Shown: positions 1 to 7,741 of the stretch, in pieces
Layout of the letters: every line of letters starts with the position of its first letter
Position numbering within the stretch: the first letter of the stretch is position 1
Assembly (NCBI GenBank): GCA_019236485.1
Contig: JAFAIY010000120.1
Location: 1-13,435, forward strand
Direction: 5' to 3'
DNA from: Comamonas sp.
GTDB lineage: Bacteria; Pseudomonadota; Gammaproteobacteria; Burkholderiales; Burkholderiaceae_C
DNA length: 13,435 bases
Program-made: the position numbers and the translations under genes
Notes under the pieces: generated by a model
The model's input: only the letters and a program-made list of their open reading frames with translations
Told to the model about the DNA's origin: nothing
The model's database searches: none

Positions 1-114
1 ATCGGGGCTGCTGTTGCTGAAATTGTCGTAGATCAGATACGGCTCGCCGGCCGCAGACAGCTCCACGCAGGTGTGCGAGCCGATAAAGCCGGCGCCGCCT
101 GTAATCAGAATCAT
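1..114 (-). CDS. galE: UDP-glucose 4-epimerase (GalE family), N-terminal fragment cut by the window edge
   Basis: Only the first 38 residues are visible; the gene continues past the left edge. The protein begins [14 protein letters not shown], the NAD-binding Rossmann loop GxxGxxG (G6, G9, G12) typical of extended short-chain dehydrogenases. A D30-N31 pair followed by FSNSS matches the DN(L/F)SNSS segment that in GalE binds the NAD adenosine ribose. GalE interconverts UDP-glucose and UDP-galactose in the cytosol, and some members also interconvert UDP-GlcNAc and UDP-GalNAc. The residues that decide substrate range lie outside the window. The ATG is complementary to 112-114 and has an AAGAGG ribosome site (complement of 120-125) at five-nucleotide spacing. 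The gene is divergent from pelA, so it could supply a UDP-sugar for Pel; that link is inferred from position only. Another nucleotide-sugar epimerase or dehydratase is possible, but the SHTCVEL and DNFSNSS matches favour GalE. Confidence 0.85.
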   Translation of the reverse strand, partial: MILITGGAGFIGSHTCVELSAAGEPYLIYDNFSNSSPD

Positions 115-148
115 GGGGACCTCTTGCTGGTGGTTATACCTAGGTAAT

Positions 149-167
149 AGCGCCATCACATGGCGCT
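149..167. promoter_or_regulatory. Perfect hairpin in the presumed galE leader
   Basis: AGCGCCAT (149-156) pairs perfectly with ATGGCGCT (160-167) around a CAC loop, giving an 8-bp stem. On the plus strand it is followed by only three T residues (TTTC). It lies 35 nt upstream of the galE ATG and next to the palindrome TACCTAGGTA (137-146). It could be a leader structure of the galE mRNA or a protein-binding site. A terminator is less likely because no convergent gene ends here. Confidence 0.4.
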
Positions 168-344
168 TTCAGAATGCATTCAACCCCTGGAGTGCCATGG
201 GGCGACAGTGCGGCCATGCGGATGGCGCTGCAGTGGGTTCAAGGCCGAGTGCCGACGCCGGGCGTTCATTTTGCCTCTCGCCAGCCGGGTCGCGGCCCAT
301 GGCCTGGCCGCAGCGGATTTCCTTTTCACCTCCGCTGGAGCCAT

Positions 345-374
345 TTGACTTGAGCATTTTTCAGGGTTTTTAGT
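345..374 (+). promoter_or_regulatory. Candidate sigma70-like promoter for pelA (distal)
   Basis: TTGACT (345-350, five of six matches to the -35 consensus) is followed after 18 nt by TTTAGT (369-374, four of six matches to the -10 consensus). Transcription would begin near 381 and give a leader of about 130 nt before the GTG of pelA. This is a by-eye match in an increasingly AT-rich stretch, so chance occurrence is quite possible. Confidence 0.3.
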
Positions 375-442
375 GGGTATTTGGCAACGTATTTACGCCG
401 AATGCGGGGAGTAAGTCTATACGTTATAAAGTTTTTAACAAT

Positions 443-470
443 TTGAAAATGACTGTTAATTTATGATAAC
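443..470 (+). promoter_or_regulatory. Candidate sigma70-like promoter for pelA (proximal)
   Basis: TTGAAA (443-448) is followed after 16 nt by GATAAC (465-470, four of six matches to the -10 consensus). This would place the start of transcription near 477 and give a leader of about 34 nt. The -10 half lies inside the inverted repeat at 455-481, an arrangement typical of a repressible promoter. The AT-richness of the region makes such matches easy to find by chance. Confidence 0.3.
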
Positions 471-481
471 TATCAATTAAC
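455..481. promoter_or_regulatory. Inverted repeat, possible operator upstream of pelA
   Basis: GTTAATT (455-461) and AATTAAC (475-481) form a perfect 7-bp inverted repeat around a 13-nt centre. The centre contains a second small repeat, GATA (465-468) and TATC (471-474). The element ends 29 nt before the pelA GTG. It could be a transcription-factor site overlapping the promoter. The cognate regulator is unknown, and AT-rich DNA produces such repeats by chance fairly often. Confidence 0.35.
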
Positions 482-510
482 GTGTAAACCATAAACTCAA
501 GGGTCTGGCC

Positions 511-3321
511 GTGAATGCTTTTCTGCGAAGTTGCGTGTTCTGCTGCGCCTTGCTGTACAGCTTGTGCAGCCAGGCTGCGCAGCCGGCGGTTGCCGTCTAC
601 TACGGGGCCAAGGCTTCGCTGAGCGAACTCAGCCTTTACGACATTGCCGTCGTCGAGCCCGACCATGGCTACGACCCGCAGCGTTTCCGCGCGCAGGCGC
701 CGGGCAGCGAACTCTATGCCTATGCCTCGGTGGCCGAAGTGCTGCCGGAGCGGGCCTATTTCAAGAAGCTGCCGGCCGCATGGCAGATGGCGCGCAACGG
801 AGCCTGGCGTTCCATCGTGATCGACCAGACCCCCGCGCAGTGGCCGGAGTTCTTTGCGCAGCAGGTGATCGCTCCGCTCTGGGACAAGGGCTTCAGAGGC
901 TTTTTCCTGGACACGCTGGACTCCTACCGCCTGGCTGCGAACTTCGACGAAGCGGCGCAGCAGGATGGCCTGGTCCGCGTCATCGAGACCTTGCATAGCC
1001 GCTTTCCAGGCATCAAGCTGATCCTGAACCGCGGCTTCGAGATCGTGCCGCGGGTGCGCGACAAGATTCAGATGGTGGCGGCAGAGTCGCTGTATCGCGG
1101 CTGGGACGCCAATCTCAAGCGCTATATCGAAATTCCGGCCAAGGACCGCGAATGGCTGCTGCAGCAGCTGCAGACCATACGCGAGCGCGACAAGCTGCCG
1201 GTGCTGGCCATTGACTATGTGGCTCCGCATGACCGCGACACCACGCGTGCCATCGCACAGCGCATTGCGCAGCTGGGCATCATCCCCTGGGTGAGCGATG
1301 CCGGCCTGCAGACCCTGGGCGTGGGCCGGGTCGAGGCCGTAGCGCGCCGGATACTGGTGCTCTACAACGGTGCCGACGATCCCGCGCTCGACTACGCCTC
1401 GGCCCACCGTTTCCTCGAGATGCCCATCAACTACATGGGCTATATGGTCGACTATGCCGATGTGCGCTCGGCACTGCCCAGCGACGTGGGGCGGGATCGC
1501 TACGCGGGCGTGGTGAGCTGGTTTGGCGGCGGCATTCCCGATGCGCGTTTGAAGGATGTGCGCAGCTGGATGGTGCGCCATGTCCAGCAGGGCATGCCGC
1601 TGTTGATGCTGGAGGCGCCCGGCGTGTCCCTGGACCGTACGCTGGCGACCACGCTGGGCGTGCGCAGCATGGAGAGCGTGCCGGCCTTCCCGCTGAAAAA
1701 GGCCGAGCAGGCGGCGCTCATGGGGTTCGAGACCGAGCCCGGGCTGCCGGCCCACGACTATACGGGCTGGCTGTTGACGCCGCAGCTGCAGCAGCAAAGC
1801 CGGCAACTGCTGTCCTTTGACGATGCCAAGGGCCAGCGCTTCATCTCCGCGGCCATCACGCCCTGGGGCGGCTTTGTGATGACGCCCTATGTGCTGACCG
1901 ATATGCCGGGCACGGAGCAGTCGCGCTGGGTGGTCGATCCTTTCGCCCTGCTCAAACAGGCTTTGCGGCTCAGTGTGTTTCCCGTTGACGCGGCGACCAC
2001 CGAGAACGGCCGCCGCCTGCTGCTGGCCCATGTGGACGGAGACGGCTTCCCATCCAAGGCCGAAGCGCCGGGTGCCCCTTTTGCCGGAGAGATGCTGCGC
2101 CGCGAGATCCTCGAGCGCTACCGCATTCCGCACACGGTGTCCGTGATCGAGGCCGAGGTTTCGCCTCAGGGCCTGTATCCGCAATGGGCGGATCAGCTCG
2201 AGGGCATCGCCAAGCGCATCTTCGCCATGCCGCATGTGGAGATCGCCAGCCACTCCTATTCCCACCCCTATCTCTGGGACCGCTCCGTAAGCCATGGCCT
2301 GTTTGCCGAAAGCAAGGAGGCCAGCCTGAACCTCAACATTCCCGGCTATGAAATGGACCTGCGCCGGGAGATCGTGGGCTCGGTCGACTACATCCGCCAG
2401 CGCCTGGCTCCCGCGGGCAAGCCGGTCAAGGTGTTTCTGTGGACCGGCGATACGGCGCCCGGCGCCGATGCGCTGGCCATCTCCGATGCCGCGGGCCTGC
2501 TGAACATGAATGGCGGGGATACCTCGATCACGCGCAGCAATCCGTCCATCACCGAGGTCAAGAGCTGGGGCCTGCGCAAGGGCGGACATCTGCAGATCTA
2601 TGCGCCAGTCACCAACGAGAACATCTATACCAATCTGTGGCATGGCCCGTTCTACGGCTTCGAGCGCGTCATCGAGACCTTCGAGATGACCGACGCGCCG
2701 CGACGCCTCAAGGCCGTGGACATTTATTACCACTCCTATTCGGCCAGCAAGCAGGCCAGCCTCAAGGCCTTGCACAAGGCCTATCAATGGGCGCTGAGCC
2801 ACAAGCTGCATCCGATCTACGGCTCGGAATACATACGCAAGGTCGAGGATTTCTACGAATTTGCCATCGGCCGGGACGGCGAGGGCTGGCGCCTGCGCGG
2901 CCCCGGGCGGCTGCGCACGCTGCGCCTGCCGCCGGGCCTGGGCACGCCCGTAATGGCCGAAAGCACGGGCGTTGCCGGCTATGCGCCGGGAGTGGACGGC
3001 AGCTATCTGCACCTGACCGGCGGCGCGGCCCGGATGGTGGTGCGCACAGGGCCCGTGCCCGCCGCATCCATCCCCTATCTGGTGGATGCCAACGCCCGTC
3101 TCAAGGACTGGCAGACCCAGGCCGACGGCAGCCTGCGCTTCACGCTGGAAGGCCATGTGCCGCTGGAGCTGCGCATGTATCTGCCGCCCGGCTGCTCGCT
3201 GAGCTCGGCCGCTGCCAACTCCTCCATCAGCGCGGTGTCCGCAGCGGACCGCTCTGCCATCCGTTCCTTCAGAAGTGCCAACCAAAGTGCCCAACTCCAA
3301 GCGCAATGCCATGCGCTCTGA
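511..3321 (+). CDS. pelA: PelA, periplasmic Pel polysaccharide hydrolase/deacetylase
   Basis: The product has 936 aa (P. aeruginosa PelA has about 948). It modifies Pel in the periplasm: a GH166 endo-hydrolase acting on GalNAc linkages plus a CE4-like deacetylase. A signal peptide covers residues 1-22 (hydrophobic and cysteine-rich, probable cleavage after SQA). The hydrolase domain (about 25-280) has D134 in FFLDTLDS and E192 in AAESLYRGWD, 58 residues apart like D160 and E218 of P. aeruginosa. A Rossmann-like middle domain covers about 281-490. The deacetylase (about 500-780) shows HVDGDGF (D509, D511) and HSYSH (H581, H585), matching D528/D530/H600/H604 with a constant offset. A beta-rich end domain (about 785-936) carries C895 and C933, a possible disulfide. 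The GTG start is chosen because it gives a clean signal peptide and has AAGGG at 499-503, seven nucleotides upstream. First gene of the operon; its end overlaps pelB. Confidence 0.95.
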   Translation: MNAFLRSCVFCCALLYSLCSQAAQPAVAVYYGAKASLSELSLYDIAVVEPDHGYDPQRFRAQAPGSELYAYASVAEVLPERAYFKKLPAAWQMARNGAWRSIVIDQTPAQWPEFFAQQVIAPLWDKGFRGFFLDTLDSYRLAANFDEAAQQDGLVRVIETLHSRFPGIKLILNRGFEIVPRVRDKIQMVAAESLYRGWDANLKRYIEIPAKDREWLLQQLQTIRERDKLPVLAIDYVAPHDRDTTRAIAQRIAQLGIIPWVSDAGLQTLGVGRVEAVARRILVLYNGADDPALDYASAHRFLEMPINYMGYMVDYADVRSALPSDVGRDRYAGVVSWFGGGIPDARLKDVRSWMVRHVQQGMPLLMLEAPGVSLDRTLATTLGVRSMESVPAFPLKKAEQAALMGFETEPGLPAHDYTGWLLTPQLQQQSRQLLSFDDAKGQRFISAAITPWGGFVMTPYVLTDMPGTEQSRWVVDPFALLKQALRLSVFPVDAATTENGRRLLLAHVDGDGFPSKAEAPGAPFAGEMLRREILERYRIPHTVSVIEAEVSPQGLYPQWADQLEGIAKRIFAMPHVEIASHSYSHPYLWDRSVSHGLFAESKEASLNLNIPGYEMDLRREIVGSVDYIRQRLAPAGKPVKVFLWTGDTAPGADALAISDAAGLLNMNGGDTSITRSNPSITEVKSWGLRKGGHLQIYAPVTNENIYTNLWHGPFYGFERVIETFEMTDAPRRLKAVDIYYHSYSASKQASLKALHKAYQWALSHKLHPIYGSEYIRKVEDFYEFAIGRDGEGWRLRGPGRLRTLRLPPGLGTPVMAESTGVAGYAPGVDGSYLHLTGGAARMVVRTGPVPAASIPYLVDANARLKDWQTQADGSLRFTLEGHVPLELRMYLPPGCSLSSAAANSSISAVSAADRSAIRSFRSANQSAQLQAQCHAL

Positions 3322-6300
3322 GCGCCCGACCACGGTTCCTCCCTGGCTGATCGCACTGCTGGCAGTGCTGATCGGCGGAGCTTTGTGGATGCTGTTCCCC
3401 AAGCAGGCGCTGGAGCGCCGGCTCGCGGATACGACGGACGACTCCGAGCTTTCGCTCAACTATCTGAGCAATCTGCTCAAGAGCGACCCGGGCAACGAAC
3501 GCCTGCAGGGCCTGTTCAAGGCCAAGCAGCAGCGGCTGGAAGCCATGCGACAGGCCGAGGAGGAGGCGCGCAAGCAGGTCCTGCCCAGCGCTGCGGCCCA
3601 GGCCTGGGATAGTTGGCAGACGCTGTACCAGCGCTATCTGGAGGCCAAACAGCAGGGACATGGAGATGGCGGCCAGGCCAAGCTGCTGGCGCCCGCCGTG
3701 ATCCAGGCGCTCAAGGCCGTGCCGCGCAGCGAGCTGAGCCAGGAGCAATCCCTTTATCTGGCATCTTCGGCGCTGGTGCTGAACGATGAGCCTCAGGCTC
3801 TGGAAATCTATGAGGAACTGGCCCGCAAGCAGGAATCTCCTGCGCGCAAGGCTCGGGTGTACGAGGCTGCGGCACGCCAGACGCTGGGGCTGTCCATGTA
3901 TGAGCAGTCCTCCCGGCTGTGGCGCGAGGCCAGCGCCGCGGCGCAGGATGTGCAGCAGTCGCGCGACTATATGTGGCAGGCCTTGCAGGTGCTGCAGGCC
4001 GGCAACCGCGCCCAGGAGGCACTGGCTCTGGCGCGCGAGCAGCAGGAGCTGCTGGGCAGCGAGCCCGAGACGCTGCGCCGCCTGATAGGCCTAGCGCGCG
4101 CGGCGGGCGCTTCGGCCGAGGCCGAGCGCTATGCCAAGCAGCTGCTCAAGCTGTCGCTGCTGCAGCAATGGCAGGGCATGCAGGCCACGGCCGTCGCCGA
4201 GATGGGCGGCGGGGCCGACGATGGCGCCTGGGCGCTGCGCCCCGTGCTCTGGAAGGCGCCGGGCTGGACGCTGCAGCACACGGCCGCCCCGGCCAGGAAC
4301 CAGGCCCCGGGACTGCCGTTCGACGACAAGACCTATGAGCTGGGCTACCAGGTATTCCTCGAGAACCGCAATCTCGAGGATGCCTGGCGCGTGGCCGCGG
4401 CCGCCGTGCACCAGGCCCCGGGCAATATGGTGTGGCGCGAGCGTCTGGCCCAGGTGGCCGAGTGGAGCGGCCGCCAGCAGATGGCCCTGGACAACTGGCT
4501 GGCCATTGCCCAGGCCACGCAGCGCGAGGCAGCCTGGCAGTCCGTGATGCGGCTGGCGCCGGGCCTGTTCGACGATAGAGCGCTGGTGGCCGGCATCAAG
4601 CATGAGCTGGGCCGCCGTCCTGGCGATGCGACGCTGCAGCTGGCGCTGGTCCAGGCCTACGAGCGCCAGGCCGAGCCGCAGCCGGCGATCGACTATCTGC
4701 TGGCCCACGGGAATACGCCGCAGGCGCAGATTCTGCTGGCCCAGCTGGCCGAACGCGCCGGCCAGCCCGTGGTGGCGCTCGATGCCTGGAAACGCCTGCT
4801 CAGCGATCCGGCGCAGCGTGTTCCGGCCAATGTCATGCCGGCCGCGGTGCTGGCATTTCTGCAGGGCGAGCGGGCGCTTGGCCTGAGTTGGCTGGACGAC
4901 GCCCAGGCGCGGGTGCCGGCCGATATGGGGGCCGAAGCCGAGGCCGAATACTGGCGCTTGCTGGGCGAGGTGGCGCAGAAGCAGCAGCAGGAAGCCCTGG
5001 CCCTGGGCGCTTTCAGGCGTTTGCTGGAGATGTCGGATGCCACGGGGCGCGATTTCGACGAGGTCATCAACCTGCTGATGCGCAGCGATCGCAGCGAGGC
5101 GGCTCAGGTGTCGTTGCGCGCCTGGCAGCAGTTCCATGATCCGCGCCATCTGTCCCAGGCGCTCTATGTGCTGCAAGATCTGGGCGAGTGGAGCCAGGTG
5201 GGCCGGCAGATCGACCCGGCCCTGGCCGATGCCAAGACCGCAGGTCTGCTGCTGCAGCAGCCGGCCTTTCTGCATGTCGCAGCGCTTTACTACCAGCATG
5301 TGGGCCAGGCAAAGAAGGCCCTGGAGCTGCTGCAGAAAGGCCTGGCCCTGGATGGCGGCTCGACCCTGATGCGCGAGTCGCTGCTGTGGCTGCTGATAGA
5401 CACGCAAAATGCCACGCTGCTCGTGCCCCTGCTGGCTCAGGTCGAGCCGACCTGGGCCCGGGACCCTGAGATGCACGATGCGCTGGCGGCCGCCTATATG
5501 GCTCTGTCCCGTCCGGCCGTGGCTCTGCAGCGCTATCTGCGTCCCCATCTGCAGGAGAACGGCGACGACTTTCTCTGGATGATGAGCTACGCCGATGCGC
5601 TGGAGCAGAACCAGCAGGTCGATCTGGCCTGGCGGCTGCGGCGCGAGCTGTGGACCAAGCAGGCCCGCCAGACGCGGGACGCCGGGCTGGCCGATGCTGG
5701 GGCAGGCAGCGCCCCAGGCAGCAAGCTGCGCCGCTGGCTGAACCCCCAGGACCTGAACAAGGTGCAGCGCCAGGCCCGCAACCGGCTGATGCTCTCGCAA
5801 GCGCATGGCGATGACGAACTGGTCCTGCTGCGCGAGCTCATGCGCATGGACCGCGATGCGGGCCGCGAGCTTTCCCCGGCGGCCGTGGAACTGGCCATCG
5901 CCTGGCTGCAGGACAAGGGCGAGTACTCGACCGAGCGCGGCTATCTGTGGCAGCAGTACGCACTCAGCCGCAGCAAGCGCGCGAATCGGCCGCTGTGGGC
6001 CGAGATCACCGTGGCCCTGGCCGAGAAGGACCATGCCCAGGTCGGCCAGCTGCTGGAGCAATACGATGCCAGCCTGTCGCGCTATGACCGCATCAACGCC
6101 GCGGCCCTGACGGGCGACGGCCGGCTGGCACAGTCGGCGGCCTTCGAGACCCAGCACGACCAGCCCGATGACGACAGCCTGCATCTGGCTCTCACCGAAC
6201 AGCTGCTGGCCTTCAGCGACCATGCAGGCCTGCAGCTGCACAGCCGGCGGCTGGACGGCATAGACGAGCGGGCTCAGCGTCTGAGCTGGCATCTGGCGCT

Positions 6301-7147
6301 GAGCCCGCGCTGGGCTCTGGACATCGATGCCGATCACACGCGCCGCAGCGTGAACGGCCGCGGTTTCGTGCAGGATCCTTCGTCCGAGCATGGCCTGGGC
6401 CTGCGCCTGACGCGCAAGACCCAGGGTTCCAGCAGCGAGTTCATGCTGGGCCAGCGCCGGAGCCTGGACAGCTATATGCCCATGCAGATCTCGCACACCC
6501 AGATCCTGGATAGCCGCCTGAGCCTGCAGGCTTCGCTGGGCCGCGATCTGCTGACGCAGGAAACGCTGCCTCTGCGCATGGGGGGCATGAAGGACCGCGC
6601 GGCCGTGGGCGCCACCTACAGGCTGTCGCGGCTGGACCAGCTCAGCCTGGAGTACGCCTATGAGCGCTTCCATGTGCAGACCGGCGCGCGCGTGGGCCTG
6701 GGCCATCAGACCACGCTGCAATACACCCATACCTATCGCAGCGAAGCGCCCATGGTCCAGTTCGGTGCCTTCACCTCCTGGCACCGCTACAGCCGCAACA
6801 ACCCCGCGGAGCTTAGCGGCCGGGATGCGGCGGTGCTGCGCTATCTGCCGCCGGGCAACGATGCCGGCATCGACTATCTGCTGCCCGGTAATTTCCGTTT
6901 CTCGGGGGTGCAGATCTCGGCCAACATGCCTTATGCGCAGGAGTACTCGCGCGCGCTGCGGCCGTTCGCCAGCCTGGCGCTGACCCACCACAGCATCAAC
7001 GGCGCGGGTTACGACCTCAGCCTCGGCCTGGCCACCAGCGTGCTGGGGGCGGATCACCTGATGCTGGGGCTGAATTTCTCCAAATCGGGTGTCAACACCA
7101 CCGGCACGACCCGCGAGCTGCAGCTCGCCTACCGCCTCCATTACTGA
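3311..7147 (+). CDS. pelB: PelB, TPR scaffold and outer-membrane beta-barrel exporter
   Basis: From the ATG at 3311 the product has 1278 aa; P. aeruginosa PelB has about 1193. A single transmembrane helix near the N-terminus (about residues 11-29, WLIALLAVLIGGALW) should anchor it in the inner membrane. A very long helical TPR region (about 40-950) spans the periplasm; a typical repeat is HVAALYYQHVGQAKKALELL near residue 655. The last 300 or so residues (from about 980) alternate polar and hydrophobic positions as in an outer-membrane beta-barrel, ending in YRLHY with a terminal aromatic as BAM substrates do. PelB guides and exports Pel and localises PelA. The start is uncertain: in-frame GTG codons at 3275 and 3287 would add 12 or 8 residues. 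I prefer the ATG for codon type and the 11-nt overlap with pelA, although none of the three has a good ribosome site. Translational coupling to pelA is likely. Confidence 0.93.
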   Translation: MRSERPTTVPPWLIALLAVLIGGALWMLFPKQALERRLADTTDDSELSLNYLSNLLKSDPGNERLQGLFKAKQQRLEAMRQAEEEARKQVLPSAAAQAWDSWQTLYQRYLEAKQQGHGDGGQAKLLAPAVIQALKAVPRSELSQEQSLYLASSALVLNDEPQALEIYEELARKQESPARKARVYEAAARQTLGLSMYEQSSRLWREASAAAQDVQQSRDYMWQALQVLQAGNRAQEALALAREQQELLGSEPETLRRLIGLARAAGASAEAERYAKQLLKLSLLQQWQGMQATAVAEMGGGADDGAWALRPVLWKAPGWTLQHTAAPARNQAPGLPFDDKTYELGYQVFLENRNLEDAWRVAAAAVHQAPGNMVWRERLAQVAEWSGRQQMALDNWLAIAQATQREAAWQSVMRLAPGLFDDRALVAGIKHELGRRPGDATLQLALVQAYERQAEPQPAIDYLLAHGNTPQAQILLAQLAERAGQPVVALDAWKRLLSDPAQRVPANVMPAAVLAFLQGERALGLSWLDDAQARVPADMGAEAEAEYWRLLGEVAQKQQQEALALGAFRRLLEMSDATGRDFDEVINLLMRSDRSEAAQVSLRAWQQFHDPRHLSQALYVLQDLGEWSQVGRQIDPALADAKTAGLLLQQPAFLHVAALYYQHVGQAKKALELLQKGLALDGGSTLMRESLLWLLIDTQNATLLVPLLAQVEPTWARDPEMHDALAAAYMALSRPAVALQRYLRPHLQENGDDFLWMMSYADALEQNQQVDLAWRLRRELWTKQARQTRDAGLADAGAGSAPGSKLRRWLNPQDLNKVQRQARNRLMLSQAHGDDELVLLRELMRMDRDAGRELSPAAVELAIAWLQDKGEYSTERGYLWQQYALSRSKRANRPLWAEITVALAEKDHAQVGQLLEQYDASLSRYDRINAAALTGDGRLAQSAAFETQHDQPDDDSLHLALTEQLLAFSDHAGLQLHSRRLDGIDERAQRLSWHLALSPRWALDIDADHTRRSVNGRGFVQDPSSEHGLGLRLTRKTQGSSSEFMLGQRRSLDSYMPMQISHTQILDSRLSLQASLGRDLLTQETLPLRMGGMKDRAAVGATYRLSRLDQLSLEYAYERFHVQTGARVGLGHQTTLQYTHTYRSEAPMVQFGAFTSWHRYSRNNPAELSGRDAAVLRYLPPGNDAGIDYLLPGNFRFSGVQISANMPYAQEYSRALRPFASLALTHHSINGAGYDLSLGLATSVLGADHLMLGLNFSKSGVNTTGTTRELQLAYRLHY

Positions 7148-7167
7148 AGATTTCAAGGAGCTCTTCC

Positions 7168-7719
7168 ATGACTCATCGCACTTTTTTCGCCTCCCGCATC
7201 CGCCTGCTCACGGGCGCCGCCCTGCTGGGGCTGCTCGGCGCCTGTTCCACGCTGGACCAGGGCAAGTCCCCGGCCCTGGAGAAGAACGCCAACTGGGCGG
7301 TGCTGCCGTTCGAGAACCATACCGAAACGCCCATGGCCGGCAGCCGGGCCGAAAGCATTGCCACGGCCTTGCTGAGCAGCCGCGGCATAGGTGCCGTCAA
7401 GCGCTACACGGGCGAGGCCCAGCAGGAGACGCTGTTCGACGGCCGCGATGCCAAGCGTCGCGAAGATGCGCTGGCCTGGGCGCGCAGCGAAGGGGTGCGC
7501 TACGCCTTGCTGGGGGCGGTTGACGAATGGCGCTACAAGGTCGGCGTGGACGGCGAGCCTGCCGTCGGCGTGGCCCTGGAGATCGTCGATGTGGACAGCG
7601 GCGCCACGGTCTGGAGCGGTGCTGGCGGTCAGAGCGGATGGAGCCGCGAGGCATTGTCGGCCGTCGGGCAGAAGCTGATTCGCAAGCTGCTGGGTACGGG
7701 CCTGGCCGACGCCCGATAA
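7168..7719 (+). CDS. pelC: PelC, outer-membrane lipoprotein of Pel export
   Basis: The product has 183 aa (P. aeruginosa PelC has 172). The signal sequence ends in the lipobox LLGAC with lipidation at C26, and serine at +2 agrees with outer-membrane sorting. The mature part (WAVLPFENHTETPMAGSRAE and following) has the alpha/beta fold of PelC, related to the CsgG/TolB-N type. In P. aeruginosa PelC forms a dodecameric ring with an acidic funnel on the periplasmic face of the outer membrane and passes the cationic polymer to PelB. The ATG is well supported by AAGGAG at 7155-7160 with seven-nucleotide spacing, the best ribosome site in the window. It starts 20 nt after pelB and ends 22 nt before pelD. 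Alone it would be harder to name; its position between pelB and pelD makes the call firm. Confidence 0.92.
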   Translation: MTHRTFFASRIRLLTGAALLGLLGACSTLDQGKSPALEKNANWAVLPFENHTETPMAGSRAESIATALLSSRGIGAVKRYTGEAQQETLFDGRDAKRREDALAWARSEGVRYALLGAVDEWRYKVGVDGEPAVGVALEIVDVDSGATVWSGAGGQSGWSREALSAVGQKLIRKLLGTGLADAR

Positions 7720-7741
7720 GCACTGAACAGGATTTCCAGCC

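Larger units (their letters stand above)
115..510. other. Divergent galE-pelA intergenic region (396 bp)
   Basis: No credible coding sequence was found here. The short open frames between about 71 and 373 lack convincing ribosome sites and resemble no family I know. The galE-proximal part is GC-rich and holds a 10-bp palindrome (137-146), a perfect 8-bp-stem hairpin (149-167) and a weaker GC hairpin (292-297 pairing with 306-311). From about 360 to 500 the composition changes sharply to AT-rich, with several partial sigma70-like boxes and a 7-bp inverted repeat. This is where control of the pel operon should lie. I recognise no riboswitch. Confidence 0.7.

Noticed and set aside
133..161. A minus-strand promoter for galE using TATAAC (complement of 133-138)
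   Set aside because: The -35 position reads only ATGTGA, and the start of transcription would fall almost on the ribosome site, leaving an implausibly short leader.
149..167. Intrinsic terminator at the hairpin
   Set aside because: Both flanking genes are transcribed away from this site, and only three T residues follow the stem.
71..373. Small open frames in the galE-pelA intergenic region
   Set aside because: They have no convincing ribosome site and no recognisable protein features, and one overlaps the galE start. They are more likely non-coding leader and control DNA.
360..510. c-di-GMP riboswitch in the pelA leader
   Set aside because: The stretch is AT-rich without the conserved paired cores of the known c-di-GMP riboswitch classes that I could recognise by eye. 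A covariance-model search would settle it.
424..3459. A 1011-codon open frame on the minus strand across pelA
   Set aside because: It is antisense to a clearly recognised gene with conserved catalytic motifs. Its translation is rich in Arg, Gln, His and Ala without any family motif, as expected for a stop-free shadow frame in GC-rich DNA.
4091..7156. A 1021-codon open frame on the minus strand across pelB
   Set aside because: Same reasoning: it shadows the PelB TPR and barrel codons. The product is compositionally odd and no domain is recognisable.
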